Positions 11,708 through 23,842 of a stretch of 64,000 nt of DNA are shown here, piece by piece. Each line of letters starts with the position of its first letter. The first letter of the stretch is position 1. Source of the stretch: Loxodes magnus (Eukaryota; Ciliophora; Karyorelictea; Loxodida; Loxodidae); NCBI GenBank assembly GCA_946699065.1, contig CAMPDV010000122.1, positions 442,001-506,000 of the forward strand. The letters run 5' to 3'. The notes below the pieces were generated by a model. The model saw only the letters and a list, made by a program, of their open reading frames with translations. It searched no databases and was not told where the DNA came from. Made by a program: the position numbers and the translations under genes.

Positions 11708-12015
11708 CACTTATTAGCTTTTGTTCTGCCATATGAATAAATTAACTTTAATATATATTCTTAATAGCATTAGTCATACAGATAAGCTACAGAGTAAATA
11801 GAATAAAGCATAATTTTGATACTTATCTATCTAATATTATAACCAGGATATAAATCAAAATTACTATAAAAAGAGAAATAGCAAATTTATACAAAATAGA
11901 TTGACTAAAAAGAAAAACAATTAGATAGTATAAAATTTTCAAAAAGATGCTTATGAAAAAGTAAGAAATAATAAATGAAATTTTATTAAATAACTTTAAA
12001 TATTTTTATCTTAAA
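11708..12015. other. Intergenic, AT-rich
   Basis: Spacer of about 300 bp; nothing recognised. Confidence 0.5.
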
Positions 12016-12477
12016 ATGAAAAGGAAAAGAAAAGCTTAAAATAAAAAAGATATTATAATGTAAATTGCAATAGTTAGAATAGATTAACTACAAAAGATAT
12101 TTGATGTAATAAAAAAGAGTAAATATAAAGAGGGTTTGACTAAGGAAGAGTAACCTTTTTTGAAATAAATAAAGATGAAAAATGCTTCAGTTATATTTAA
12201 TTTTAAAATGATTGAATTTCTTGGAGCTTATAAGTATATAGAGAAATTAAAAGAGAAATGTAAAAAAAACAATTAAAAAAATGTTCTTTTTATAAATAGG
12301 AATGTATAAAAAATATTATTTTTATTGAGAAGTTAGACGAATAAAAAATTTTAATTCTTAATATTACAGATGAATGGATATTAAAATTTTGGTTTAGTAG
12401 AAGCAAATGAAAATAATAAAATAGCGAATTGTCTATATAGTTGTTTATAGGTTGAAATATTTTAGAATGTAAAATGA
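12016..12477 (+). CDS. Small hypothetical protein, 153 aa (tentative)
   Basis: An ATG-to-TGA frame without internal TGA, starting MKRKRKAQNKKD. The protein is Lys/Ile/Asn-rich with plausible segments (QLQKIFDVIKKSKYKEGLTK, IEFLGAYKYIEKLKEK, ILQMNGYQNFGLVEAN). A second ATG at 12058 is in frame. No family recognised. It is better balanced than the surrounding spacer but has no independent support. Confidence 0.35.
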
Positions 12478-12617
12478 ATTTGTTAAGTATTGAGTAGTTT
12501 TGAATACATATTTTTATAGTTTTTAGAATATAGAAATTAAGTAAAAATTAATAAATGCAAAATACATAAAGCATTTAAAATTAATTATTATTGAGATATT
12601 TAAATTTAATATTAATT

Positions 12618-13194
12618 TCAACCATTATTTTAAATAGTGCTTGCTTTTCCTGGATTTTTACTAATTTCTCTTCCAATTTTTTACGAGTATGGTTACCACT
12701 ACTCCATCTATAAATTTTCTTTTTACTTTAATTTTTTTATACTCTATTGCTATTTGTATAAATTCTTCTGAGTTTTCTTTAAAATAATTAATCCTCTTTC
12801 TTTTAAAGCATTTTGAAGTTGAAACTGCTGTTTTTTATTTGCTGAAGAATTGAAATATTATAATATCATATTTTCTATAACTTGTTTTGCTTAGTAAAAT
12901 AAGCTTCTTAATTTTTCTAATATCTTAATAATTTATTTCTCTAAATATCCTTTTCCTTCTCCTCTTAAATAATCATGATAATATTCTTAGTTACTTCGGT
13001 TATCACTGAAAATTCCACTGTTAAGCTGAATTAGAATTAAAAAATTAAATTGCTTCATCCACTAATTCTCTTTATGCTAGTTCTTTCTTTAATGCATCGT
13101 TTCTAAATTCATTATTGTTATGGGCTATGAGTTCTCTTAATCTCTCTGAAAGATTTTATGTTAGTTCATCCTCGATACTGAAAACTTATTTCAT
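12618..13194 (-). CDS. Hypothetical coiled-coil protein, one small intron
   Basis: Two coding-like segments lie in different frames and need removal of 3n+1 bases. Exon 1 reads MKQVFSIEDELTQNL onward to ALKKELAQRE; exon 2 contains YYHDYLRGEGKGYLEKQ, a helical middle, and ends PGKASTIQNNG before TGA 12618-12620. The best intron is 13026-13062 (37 nt, GTGGATG...TTCAG), giving 179 residues; alternatives of 25 or 31 nt nearby also restore the frame. The protein is mostly alpha-helical and Gln/Lys-rich; no family recognised. It is divergent from the LITAF-like gene. Confidence 0.55.
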
Positions 13195-13674
13195 TTCTCA
13201 TATACGAATTTTTTCCTTTTTGATTATCTGGATATTTATTTAAATTTCTGATAGTTGTAAATTATGATAAAACCCCAGAGATTTTTACCTTTCCCCATTA
13301 TGATTTTCCCTTAACCTTTATTTTTTAGATTATATATGCTTTGCTACAAAGTGATTATCTTCACTTTTATAAAATTAGTTAAATTTGATCTTGCTATTCA
13401 ATGTTGTAGTATAAAGTCAATTTTAATCAGATTTTTCTAGCTAAATTTAATATAATGATTGCTAGTTTGAGAAAGACGCTTAGATAATCACATTGATATT
13501 GCATCTTGTAAGCTCAAACAATTTCTAAAAGTTTTCTTAATAAAAGTTCGATTTTAGCAGATGAAGATGGAATGTCTCTTGCATAGAGATATTATATGAA
13601 AGTTAGCTCTGAAATAGAATAATGAACAGTAATATAAAAAATAATTAGAATTAAAAAGTTAATTTTTAAATAAA
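13195..13674. other. Divergent intergenic region
   Basis: 480 bp between two divergently transcribed genes, so it should hold both promoters. No motif recognised; short frames near 13,460-13,640 are not convincing. Confidence 0.5.
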
Positions 13675-15561
13675 ATGGAAGATAAACAGCTTTTTAAGCT
13701 GCTCGATTATTCAAACATCTTCTAATTAGACCGCTTTTATAAGAGTAATCGGGTAAAATCTAGAAGTATCGATGAAGGAGATTAAAATTAAGAAACTAAC
13801 AAATAGTAGGGGAATATTTAGAGATATATCTCGTTTAGCTACTCCTCTAACTCTTCGGATGCTAATTTTAACTTTTACTTAAAATAATCATCCGCTAATT
13901 TAAAGCTTCGATATAAATCGCTAAGTTAGGACCTAAATAATCGCTCTTTTAACTCTTTTTTGATAATTACCAAGTAAAGTTAAACACCAAAAGAGAGATT
14001 CGTCGACCATTTTTAAAGTGGTTCTCATTAGTACAGGCAAATTAGTATCATGACTGATGAGTATTATAACGAATTGATAAAAAAAGGCTCTCGTCATAGA
14101 TTTGCTTCTTCCTTCAGATATTTTAATGAAGAATATTCTGATATTTTGGAAATTGAGGAAGAAAAAGAAACAGAGACAGGTAATGATCCTTGCAATCTCT
14201 ACAAGTATAACAAAATAAGAACTGTAAAATCGCCTTTTTAATAAGAACATAATTATAAGTAAATAGAAGAAAGCTCAGAAGAGGATTCCTACAGTCTGGA
14301 GTTAAGTAGAAGCTTCTATGAATAGCATTAAATTAAAACGCATAAGCAATAATCATCAACATCTACTGTAGTTATTAACCCTCAAAAGCAAAATTATAAG
14401 CATATTCTTTAGACTCTCAATAAATCAGGTACAAGTGAAATTTCACAGCCCTCTTCAGATTCTGAATCAATGATTTATCTTGGAAGCTATTAAGAAGACA
14501 TGGATAAGTTTATGCAAGACTCTGATATAAGTCTCGAATTTGGTTACAGCAATTTGAGTATGCCCAACTTTTAATAAAAATCTAGAAGTAGTTGCAATTT
14601 CTCTTCTGAAGGAAGTAAAAGTGTAAGGAGCCAACATATAGCTTCAAAAGAGTGTAATTCACTAAATCGAGACTTTAAAAAAAATTATGACACTTAGCAA
14701 GGAGTCAATTTTACTTAATCTTAGGTATCTACAGAATGTCCTAACCATTCTCTTTTTTCCTCAAAATTAAGCTTGACATAATCCATTCAACCTAAAACGC
14801 AAGATCATTCTTTCGTACTACAGTAGAAGCCGATAATAACAAGACCGAGATAAAAGTCAAATATAAGTAATGGAAGAATAAGTACTCAATAATCAATTAT
14901 CAGTGAGGAAAGTTTTGATGTGAATAAACTTATCTGCAACTCAGAGTCTTGCTCTCAAATAAATTCCATTTATCATTCCCGTTAAAGTAGCATAGCTTAG
15001 ACTTAAAAGGAAATTTAAGTAATTGATGAAGATAAGTACAATAAATTTAAAAGTCAAAGTGCAGCTTTAATGTAGAAATAAAATAATGAAGTATTAAATG
15101 GAAACCAAAACAGAAAATAGAGTTAACTTGAAGAGAAAAACTCTTTGCAGTAAGGAAAAGATGAGTTTAAGTTTGTAAGTACACTTATACAGGAAAAGCA
15201 AGTTCTTGAGGAAAAAAAATGTTTAAGTATTTAGAGAATGAATTAGCATAACTCAAAATCTCTTATCACCTAAGATTAAAATTTAGAATATTGTTCTAAC
15301 TGTAAAACGATGGTTCCTGTAACAATCCAAATATATGAGCAAGCTCAAGAAATTCAAAATCAAATGTGGAAAAGTTCTCTTTTGACAGTTCTTTGTGGAA
15401 TTATTTGCTGCTTTAAATAACCAGCTTAATTTTAAAACAATATGAATAAAAGAGCGTTTAAAAAAAGGATACTAGCAAAGTGCAGTTAGTGCTCTTACAT
15501 TATAAAGAAATTTGGGTCTTAGTATCAAGCTAATTTACAGTACTTGTAATAAATCATGTGA
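13675..15561 (+). CDS. Ser-rich protein with C-terminal LITAF-like zinc-binding domain
   Basis: 628 residues from MEDKQLFKLLDYSNIF to TGA 15559-15561. Residues 1-530 are low-complexity, rich in Ser, Gln and Asn, and probably disordered. The C-terminus has the LITAF-like layout: CxxC at 540/543 (CSNCKTMVP), a hydrophobic Cys-containing stretch (SSLLTVLCGIICCF, about 568-581) and a second CxxC at 603/606 (CSQCSYIIKKFG). LITAF-like domains bind zinc and insert monotopically in endosomal or plasma membranes, so an endomembrane location is inferred. The first Cys pair to second Cys pair distance is close to the family's. No intron and no internal TGA; Gln is often TAA/TAG. Confidence 0.72.
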
Positions 15562-15842
15562 TATTGTTAGGTTTCGCATTTAATTTTAATTTAATGCTTT
15601 TGCTATTATTTATTAATCTAGGTTTTAGCCTTTAAATCTTAGTATTCATTCTTTAATAATCCATCTTCCTTAAAATTAATACTCATACAATGTTTATGAA
15701 TCTATTATATGTAAATATTCTAGATATCTAATCAACAGTTTATTTCGCGGTTAACTGGATAAAATGGGAAAATATAAATGGGAAGCAATGGATAGAAAAA
15801 TGAAGGTTTCTAGATTAAAATTAAGTGTTTGCGTAAATCTAT

Positions 15843-17209
15843 TCAATAATTTGGTTTTCCAAAAGCTCCGAAATCTTCTTCATCTTCACTACTGCTCGAA
15901 CTACTTAATAAGATTTTTTTCTTCTGTTCTTCTTTCTGCTAAGCTATCATAGACTTAAGGTTTTATTTCTTATTCTCGTTAACTACTTGGTGGTTCTTTT
16001 TCTGATAGTCATCAGCTATATCATTGATAATGTTAAAAACACTTTAAAAGTTTAGGAGTTGATATTCAGAGCTACTAGATAAAGAATTCTTATTTAGCTT
16101 TGCAACAAAGTCAATATTAACCTGAATTTCCTTGAATGGAGTATTAATTATAAGTGAAATTAAGATAGGAAGAACTTCATCAGCTCCAATTATGAGACCT
16201 GACTTTTACATTTTTACTTCAAATGATATCTATTCCAGGATCTTTATCAAAAGCTAGCATTTTTCCCAAGGAGTAGGCATTTCTTCAATCTACTAGAATT
16301 AAGACTCAAGAGATGTGAAAATAACTCCTTTTATTTTTTCTGGATAGCCAAAGTTCAAATTTTTTTCTTTAATTAGTTATTTATTTGCTTGAAGCTTAAG
16401 TATCTTTTAGGATGAAAAACTGTACATTGCTTGCATCAATTTCTTATAAAGTGGTCCAATAACGACACTATAATTTATATATGTCTTACCTTTCCACACA
16501 TTCTCCAAAAAGCAACTATCATTTCTTTTCGTTCATTATTTCCCCAAGTCCATCTATTGAGTTTAGAGATTCATCCCAGACTTATTTCATCACTTGTTAA
16601 ATCTAATTACAACAGTTTTCCAATTAAAGTTCTGATTAGCTTTCAGCTAAAAATTAAAAGGATTAGTTAAAAACTTCAGCAAATTCGCTAGCAATATTTC
16701 AGGCTTTTTCACTTCCTATTAGTACGTTTTAGAAATAGCCTTGATATTCTTTGCTAGTATGGAACTTTAAGATAGGATCTTGCTTTAAATACACAAGATG
16801 AGATTCACTATCATCAATAGAAGTACTTAAGTAAACGATTTTTATTAAAATACTTATTTCTTCTGATTCTACCTCTATTGAAATGTGAGCGTTTTCTTCC
16901 TTTAGAATTTCAGCAGCGAATCCATGCTTATAACCTATCTAGTTACTCAAAAATTTTCCCTGCTACACTATTGTTTTATTAGCTAAATTAGTAAAAGCAT
17001 TCTCTTTGAATTTTGAAGGCTACAAAAAATGATGGACTAAAGTTAAAAAGCTTACAAGCAAAATCTCTAGTAAACTCTTTAGACTATAAAGCATATTCAG
17101 TTGGAACAGAAATTATAAGATTTTGCTCATATGCTCGCTTAAGTAGCTGAGGATGGCTTTTTAGCAAATATTTGAAAAATCGATTTTCATATAAATCTAT
17201 TTCTTCCAT
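15843..17209 (-). CDS. VPS9-domain protein (Rab5-type GEF), four introns
   Basis: Reading frame is restored by four introns, each GT...AG: 17037-17055 (19 nt), 16640-16674 (35), 16468-16489 (22) and 16404-16425 (22). The exons sum to 423 codons ending on TGA 15843-15845. The product (422 aa) starts MEEIDLYENRFF. A VPS9 domain lies at about 300-380: PTPWEKCQLLIKILEQI, then GLIIGADEVLPILISLIINT, carrying the conserved Asp of the GADE motif used in catalysis by Rab5 GEFs. The N-terminal half (PSKFKENAFTNLANKT, GYKHGFAAEIL) is helical and resembles RasGAP-like or helical-bundle regions seen upstream of VPS9 domains, but that match is not firm. The tail is acidic (SSSSSEDEEDFGAFGKPNY). Intron 2's acceptor is the least certain. 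Confidence 0.82.
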
Positions 17210-18274
17210 TTAACGTAATGCTAGCTAGAGTAAACTGAAATATTTCCTTTTTATTTAATAGAATGAAACATAAATACTAGGCATTTTATAAGCTTTTTAA
17301 TAGAAAGATTGATAATCCTATTCAAGCCTTATCTATAAGAATATGTATTTGAAAAAGACAGCTTATGTAATAAGTAACTCATTATTACTTTCATTCATTT
17401 GGACAATTATATTTTATGAACTTTATATAGACTAAATCAGGAAAAGAGTTCATCAATATCTAGTTCTAATTATACTTAAAAATCGATATAGCTTAAAGAA
17501 TAATAAACCTTCAATTAAAGTTCAAGCATAGTGAGACTTTAAAGCTTATTAAAGTAATACTTTTATCAAATGACTCAACATTAGCTATATGATAAAGCAA
17601 AAAATAAGAGAAAAGAACTATTTTAAAATGTGTTGATGTTAATCATATAAAGCTTAAATTAAAGATTTACTAAGAGTTATTTTAATTAATTAAACTATTA
17701 AGTTGTATATTTAACCTTCTTCTAGTTATCCAAGCTTATATTAGTATTCTGATTTATAATAACTTATTTAGTTCTATTTGGCTTTACTTTCTAACTAAGT
17801 CCTTTATTATTGTTATACAAGTAACTTTTAAACTACTTTCTTAGATAACTATACTGAATTTTTATTCAGATGAAAACTAGCATAAGGGTAACTTGATATA
17901 GCAAAAATAGCAAAAGTGTAATAAGTAGATTATTAAATAATAGTAATCCCTATCAATAATAAGCCTCTTTCATATATCCTTAGTTTATTTAATGCTTTGA
18001 ATACAATATTCCTTAATAAAATCTCAAGAGCTTTATAAGCAAAACGCCTTGCAAGTATACGTAAGAGATTAATAATCAAATAATTAAATTAAGGAAATAG
18101 ATTTATTTTTGGCTTTATTGATTATAAATAAGCAGCTTTTATAAGGAATAATATGAAATTATTTGTGTTTATATATTTATGATGGTGGGATTTGATAAGT
18201 TATTTAGATAAATAAAGTAACAAATAATTAGCATAACCTTTAGCTTTAGCTTCCATTTTAATACTTTAAATAAT
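17210..18274. other. Divergent intergenic region
   Basis: About 1.07 kb of AT-rich spacer between divergent genes; no feature recognised. Confidence 0.6.
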
Positions 18275-19276
18275 ATGAAAGTGATACATTTAGTATTGCT
18301 AGTTTCCTTCTTGCAAGTCATCTCTGGATTGTAGTCTAAATGTAGGGCTCTGGTACTTTCTGGAGGTGGTGCGAAAGGATCTTACTAAGCTGGAGTAATA
18401 TTTGGGATAGTTAACACTACAATCGCACTTTCATAAAAATACCCAGATAAAGTTTCTTAAGAAGAAATCTAGTATGATGTAGTTTCAGGAACTTCTGTAG
18501 GTTCTATTAATGCTATTCCTTTTTACCTGTTTCCAAAAGGAGAAGAAATGAAGGCAGTTAATTTAATGACTGATATCTGGGGTCAGTTTAATAATGAAGA
18601 TATATTTAAGAAAAGATCAGGATATTTAATGTAATGGCTCTTTTAGTACAATAGTTTGTTAGATTCCTCTCCATTAAGAAACTCTCTCCTTAAAAATACT
18701 TAAAGTTTTAATAAGTTGTACAGAATGAGTACCATTACAGCTGTTAATCTAAATACAGGTATTACGGAGCGCTTAACTGAATAAAATTTCATTACTTCAG
18801 TTGAAAATCTTGTAAATGCTTCTATGTGCTCTTCTGCAATCCCAGGAGCTTTCCCTCCATAATTATGTGGAGGGTAGTTATATATTGATGGAGGTAGTTT
18901 ATGGAATCTAGATGTTGAAGGGGCTATTTAAAGATGTAGATAAGTAGTAGATTAAGATAAAAACATTATTGTCGATATCTTCCTTATGAACAACCAAGAA
19001 AAGGAATATATAAGCACTGAATAAATTCATGGATGGAGTCTATTTAGTACTTTTCAATAGCAAGTAGGAAAATATTTCTACCAAGCTGAGACTTTTCTAT
19101 AAAGAATAGAAAAAATCTATCCAAACGTATAATTTAGGCATATCATCTATCCTAAAGCTTCATTAAGTAATCAAATTATCGAAATTAACTTTAATCCTGA
19201 AGACGCTAAGAAAAAAATTAAAATAGGCTATTAGGACGGTGAAATATCAGCTTTAAAATGGGCTATGAATAAGTGA
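18275..19276 (+). CDS. Secreted patatin-like phospholipase
   Basis: 333 residues, one exon. A signal peptide (MKVIHLVLLVSFLQVISG) is followed by the patatin core: glycine-rich oxyanion loop SGGGAKGSYQAG (29-40), nucleophile elbow GTSVG with Ser74, and the catalytic Asp205 in DGGS. Ser74/Asp205 make the Ser-Asp dyad of patatin/cPLA2 lipid acyl hydrolases. The signal peptide and lack of further membrane segments suggest a secreted or lysosomal/phagosomal enzyme acting on phospholipids. Gln38 within the oxyanion loop and Gln196 are TAA codons. The start is the ATG giving the signal peptide; the stop is TGA 19274-19276. Confidence 0.95.
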
Positions 19277-19998
19277 TCAGCTGCGATTTTTAGTTTACTT
19301 TATTAAAAATCAATATTCTATAATCACTATATTTAAATTAGCTTTACTTCTCATAGTTTGCTAAGAAAGGCTATAAGCTTTCTTAAACAACATCTCTACT
19401 TGATTATTCCTCTTTATATCATTGCTAGCTTTCTACTTTTATTTTATAGAATATTGTTTGCTTTATCTTCCTTATTATAAACTTAGTTTTAAAGAGCGTT
19501 TTCAATATCAAAATAGGTAAACATCTATTTCTATTTTAATTGCAATAAATAAAAGTAGAAACTCATAGTTGAAGTATAAATAGGGGAATGTAGTCTTATT
19601 AAGTACTAAGATATATCCTATAGTCCCCTACAAGTCTTATTTAGAAGCAAAAAGTATATGATACATCAGCTAATAAGATATTTATTCAAACCTCACAAAG
19701 ATAGGTAATTAATAGCTCTATTAGGTTAAGTATTTACTATAGTTCATATATATAGTATCTTATAATAGCTTATTATATCATTAAGTCTAGTCATTTTTAG
19801 TAAAATATAACTTAAGGTATATCCAATAACTGAGGACTATTTATTTAACTAGATTTAATAAATAGATAATATCTTCCTAGTGATTAAATAAAAAGTAGAA
19901 TGAATATGAGATATTAATTTTAAGGCTGTATGGTTATAATTATTAGTACTAAATAACCTCAATAAAACAAAAATTTGGTTTTGAATTACTTATGCAAA
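19277..19998. other. Convergent intergenic region
   Basis: About 720 bp between convergent genes, holding both 3' ends. No feature recognised. Confidence 0.6.
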
Positions 19999-21432
19999 TC
20001 AATTCTAATAGTCAGATAGATTTCTAAACTATCTTGTTTCAGGGTTGAAATTCATGTGCAAGAATCGTATATACCGCTCATCAATATCTATCGCCTTGCT
20101 TTCCTTTAGAAATGGTCCTCACTTAATAGCACTTTCTTACGTTCTCAGCTTTTTAGGAATAATTTTTACGTTATATAAGAATTTCTTTCAGTTGCGAGGT
20201 TTGTTAATTGGCTTTAGAGGTTACATAATCTCACCTACTTCATCTTACTATAAGATTAAAGGTTCTAGATTTTTAAGAATAGTTAAAGCTAATCTGTAAA
20301 ATATTGACCAGCTTTAGATATAAAATTCTTGAAAGAAATCACCCTAAAATATTAGAAAAGTTACTACTATTTAGAGAGGCATAAGGCTACCAAAAAGAGT
20401 AAAGCATCATTCAGTTGCAAACATTTCTACAACTACCATATGTTCAGCAAGATGACGGTATAACTAGGGTAAGTTTTACTAAATTAACATATCAATTATT
20501 TAGCAATGTTTACTTAGTCCTGGAAGTCCAGGCAAATAAATATCTCTCAATTCATATTTTTCAACTAATGATACGAAGAGTCAAAAGGCATCTACTTCAT
20601 TTGCATGTCATAATAAAGCTCCCATAATAAAATTCATTCCCTAAACATAACCTAATTAAGGATCATACTTAACGAAAGTTGATAAAGTATCTTGTAAGCG
20701 CTTATGTCCAATTTATCCTTCTTAAAAATATTGTTCTTCAGGAAAAGTTCTAGATAAATCTCTTTTTATTTACAATTCATGTTCTCTCATCTCTATTTAG
20801 GTTTGCAACAAATTATAATAAAGTTTCTTAGAATTTTCTAATTATTACTCAGAAGGTTTTTCGCCATAGGCTAATTACATTCATTACTTAGCTCTTACGC
20901 AACTTTCTCCTTTTACTGGCTCTGATATTCCATCTTATATACTCTTTCGAGTTTATGGATCCTATAAATCACAATTGCATTATATTTCATTATATGTTTT
21001 TGTATGCTGTGATGTATACAACTCAAAAGTAGTAGCCATTTCATAACCAAGACCAACACCAAATCCTTTAAGTTTAGAAGCTAACTATTTTTGCTTGTTT
21101 CCTCCCTTTTAGCTTTAATAACTAGATTAAGATTACTTAGAAGGTGAATGTGATCCATTTCTTTTTTATTCTATATACTGCAACGAATTTCTATCGCGTA
21201 TCATTCCACTATTTTTAACTTTTTCTTATTATGAATTTTTCTAAGAAGCGAAGGAGCTAAATTGACTATTTTTAAAATCTGGAGATATATTACTGAAGCG
21301 CATCTTCTATCTGGTGTTGAAGTTTTCACTAGCTTTATTGATTTTAGACATTTGCTTGATTTCCTCTTTAGAGAAATTGAAAATTTTAGATTTTTCTTCT
21401 TATTTGATGTTTTTTTCATTGGTATTTTGCAT
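19999..21432 (-). CDS. TBC-domain Rab GTPase-activating protein
   Basis: 477 residues, one exon. Residues 1-190 are a Ser/Lys/Gln-rich leader (MQNTNEKNIKQEEKS). The TBC domain spans about 195-420, with the arginine finger R228 (RDLSRTFPEE) and glutamine finger Q264 (LGYVQGMNF), the two residues that drive GTP hydrolysis in TBC GAPs; Q264 is a TAG codon. Further family signatures are DAFWLFVSL, EMFATEWCFTLF and QGDFFQEFYIQSW. At least six Trp are TGA, including those at conserved TBC positions. The target Rab cannot be told from sequence. The protein ends LSDYQN at TGA 19999-20001. Confidence 0.95.
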
Positions 21433-22842
21433 TTTTAAGTTTATATCAGAAAATTAAGCTAATTAAATGATATTCAATTAACAGCTTAGTCTCTTTTCCT
21501 TACTCTTTAGCTTTAGAATTAAACAAACTCGCTTTAAGTTATTGCTCAATTGCTTGATAGGAAATAGATTTGCTTATCACTCTTACAGTTATACTTTCAG
21601 ATGAGACATTAGATTAGATAATTCTGAAGCATTACTAATTCTAACTTCTTTCTATTTTTAGATTTAGCAAAAGAGGTAAATAGTCATGCATAATAGCTCA
21701 AAGCGTTTAGAATAAAGCTTAAATAAATAGAAGAAAATCCTATTTAATTAGCTTAGCAAAAGAGTGAATTAGCAGTAGTATTATATATACTAGCATAATT
21801 AGTCTAGTTATTGCAGTTATTTTAATATATTTTATTCTATAAATCAAAGTTGATTTTATTCTGATAATAGAATACTTTATGGAGTCAAGTAGCAATTTAA
21901 ATTTTCAGGAAGTCTAAATATATCTTGAAATGAATAATCATTAAGTAAAGCTAGATAAATAGACATCTATTAGATAGACTGTCAAAGTTAAATATAATAT
22001 TAGTAATATCTAGAAATTACAGTATTTTAACTAGTTGATGGCTAGTTCTTAGTTTCTTAGATAACTAGACCAAATAAAGGTTTTATAAGTATTCGATATG
22101 CATAGTATTTCACTTATTTATATATAAGAAATTTAGAGAGAAGCTTAGATAATTTCAATTACTAATGTGAATTAACTATTTTAGTATTATTATCTCTTTT
22201 ATCTAAAATATTATATTTGCAAATTCTATAATTTAATGTAATAGCCTCTGCATTTTAAGCTAAACTTAAACTGCAAAGATAGATAATAGTAGAAAAGGTG
22301 CCATATACTTTATCTAGTACGAAGCAATATAGCAAAATTGAACTGTTTTTATTAATAAAAGGAATAGCTTAAAACTTGTAGAATATTACTATAGTATAAA
22401 AGATATTTATTCTATATAATTATTTATCTTTTAAGAAAATCATTTTATCGATCGAAAAATTCTTTCTAATCTTTTCTTAACGACAATTTTTTTCAAATTT
22501 GTATGAAAAATCAATAAGAATTTCATGCTGCTAAGAAATTTAAATAGCAGCTTAATTCTAAAACTATTATTAGCATATGAATGTTCTTTATTTTAAACAT
22601 ATACCTTTATGATTGAAAACATTTACTTAAATATATATTTTATTTGGTTATGAATACTACAGCTCAAAACCTTAGTTTATTTACTTATTTAAAAGAAGCA
22701 AGAAGATGATAATTATCCTACCACTTTTTTATATTATAGAAGCTGAGAATCTTTAGTAATCTTAAGGAGTAAAAAAGTAACGAATATGTAAAGAAATAAA
22801 ATATGAGATTAATCTAATACGAAATCTACTAGCAAGCTAATT
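21433..22842. other. Intergenic, AT-rich
   Basis: 1.4 kb between two minus-strand genes; nothing recognised. Confidence 0.6.
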
Positions 22843-23796
22843 TCATTTTATTAGCATTCCTGCGGAACTAAGTTCGCTGCGCATTTATTTATTGAATTCC
22901 TTCAAGTCATACAACTTTTTTATTCTGCAATCTTCTTATATTTTAGACTGGAAATTTTTACCACCATTACTTCATTCTCCGGTAGTTGTTTTATAATTTA
23001 TTAAGTCATTGAAATTAATTTTAGTTTTTAATTCATATTGACTTATCTTTTACCTCCTTTTGTAATTTTATTTTTCTACACTTATACTGCTTGATCTAGT
23101 ATTAGGTCTTTTGCTATTTCCAAAATATTCTATTTAATTAATAAAGTTTAACTTATTATCGTTTGGCTTTTGTATCTTGATACTATCTTTCTAGTTCTTG
23201 CTTAGATTGTCAGATTTAATTTCATTAAGTGAATCACAATTTGATAGCTAGCTATAAGAGTTCTCTATTTCCTATATTTCCTTCATACCCATTTTGCTTC
23301 TAAAATTTGAAAAGGGTTTTTAGTTTTCCTTATAACTAGTTGGAGAACTAATTCGCTAAGAAATTTTTAGATTAGGGTTTGATTTGACAGATTAATCAGA
23401 TTTAGCCAAATGAACTGATTCTTTTAAATTAATTAAGGGAATTCGGAAGTTGGTAAAGTTTCTTTTGATAAGCGGAAACTAAACCCCATGAATCTTACCA
23501 GAAATTTGATTACTAGCAATTAATTCCCTTTGCTTTTCTTTATACAACTATTCATGCCTTTATATTAGCCTAAGCAGCTTATCACTCTAATTAATTTTCC
23601 TTTTATTAAGCTTTATCTAGATTTAACTGTTATATGGATGAAGAGACTTTCAAATGTTTTTAGTTTATCTGTCAGTTTAATTTCCATATAAAGAGATCTT
23701 GGAGGATTTAGTAGAAAGCTTACTTGGAGTTTTACTTCTGCTTTATCACTTCTGATTTAAACTCCTAGCTGTTATAGGGACTGACTTAGATTCCAT
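22843..23796 (-). CDS. Hypothetical Ser/Lys-rich protein, 317 aa
   Basis: One exon from MESKSVPITARSLNQKWQS to SSAGMLIK and TGA 22843-22845. Highly polar (Ser, Asn, Lys, Gln), probably disordered, with a short helical stretch LLRLIQRHEQLYKEKQREL. No membrane segment and no recognised domain. Three internal TGA codons read as Trp (QKW, NIW, GEW). Its start codon lies only 46 bp from that of the divergent gene at 23843, so the two probably share one promoter. Confidence 0.72.
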
Positions 23797-23842
23797 TTTA
23801 TATTCCTCGACTTTACTTTTAATTCTTAGAGCTATTATTTAA
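23797..23842. promoter_or_regulatory. Very short bidirectional start-to-start interval
   Basis: Only 46 bp separate the ATG of the minus-strand gene (23794-23796) from the first in-frame ATG of the plus-strand gene (23843-23845). Both genes are long, intact frames, so initiation for both must lie in this gap or within the opposite 5' end. If the plus gene starts at the second ATG (23867) the gap is 70 bp. No specific motif recognised. Confidence 0.5.

Noticed and set aside
13933-14250. 105-codon minus-strand standard-code frame
   Set aside because: Antisense to the well-supported LITAF-like gene, with hydrophobic composition typical of an antisense shadow.
22855-22885. GC-rich TGCGGAACTAAGTTCGC looked like a tRNA arm
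   Set aside because: It is the C-terminal coding part (SSAGMLIK) of the minus-strand gene 22843-23796, with no cloverleaf.
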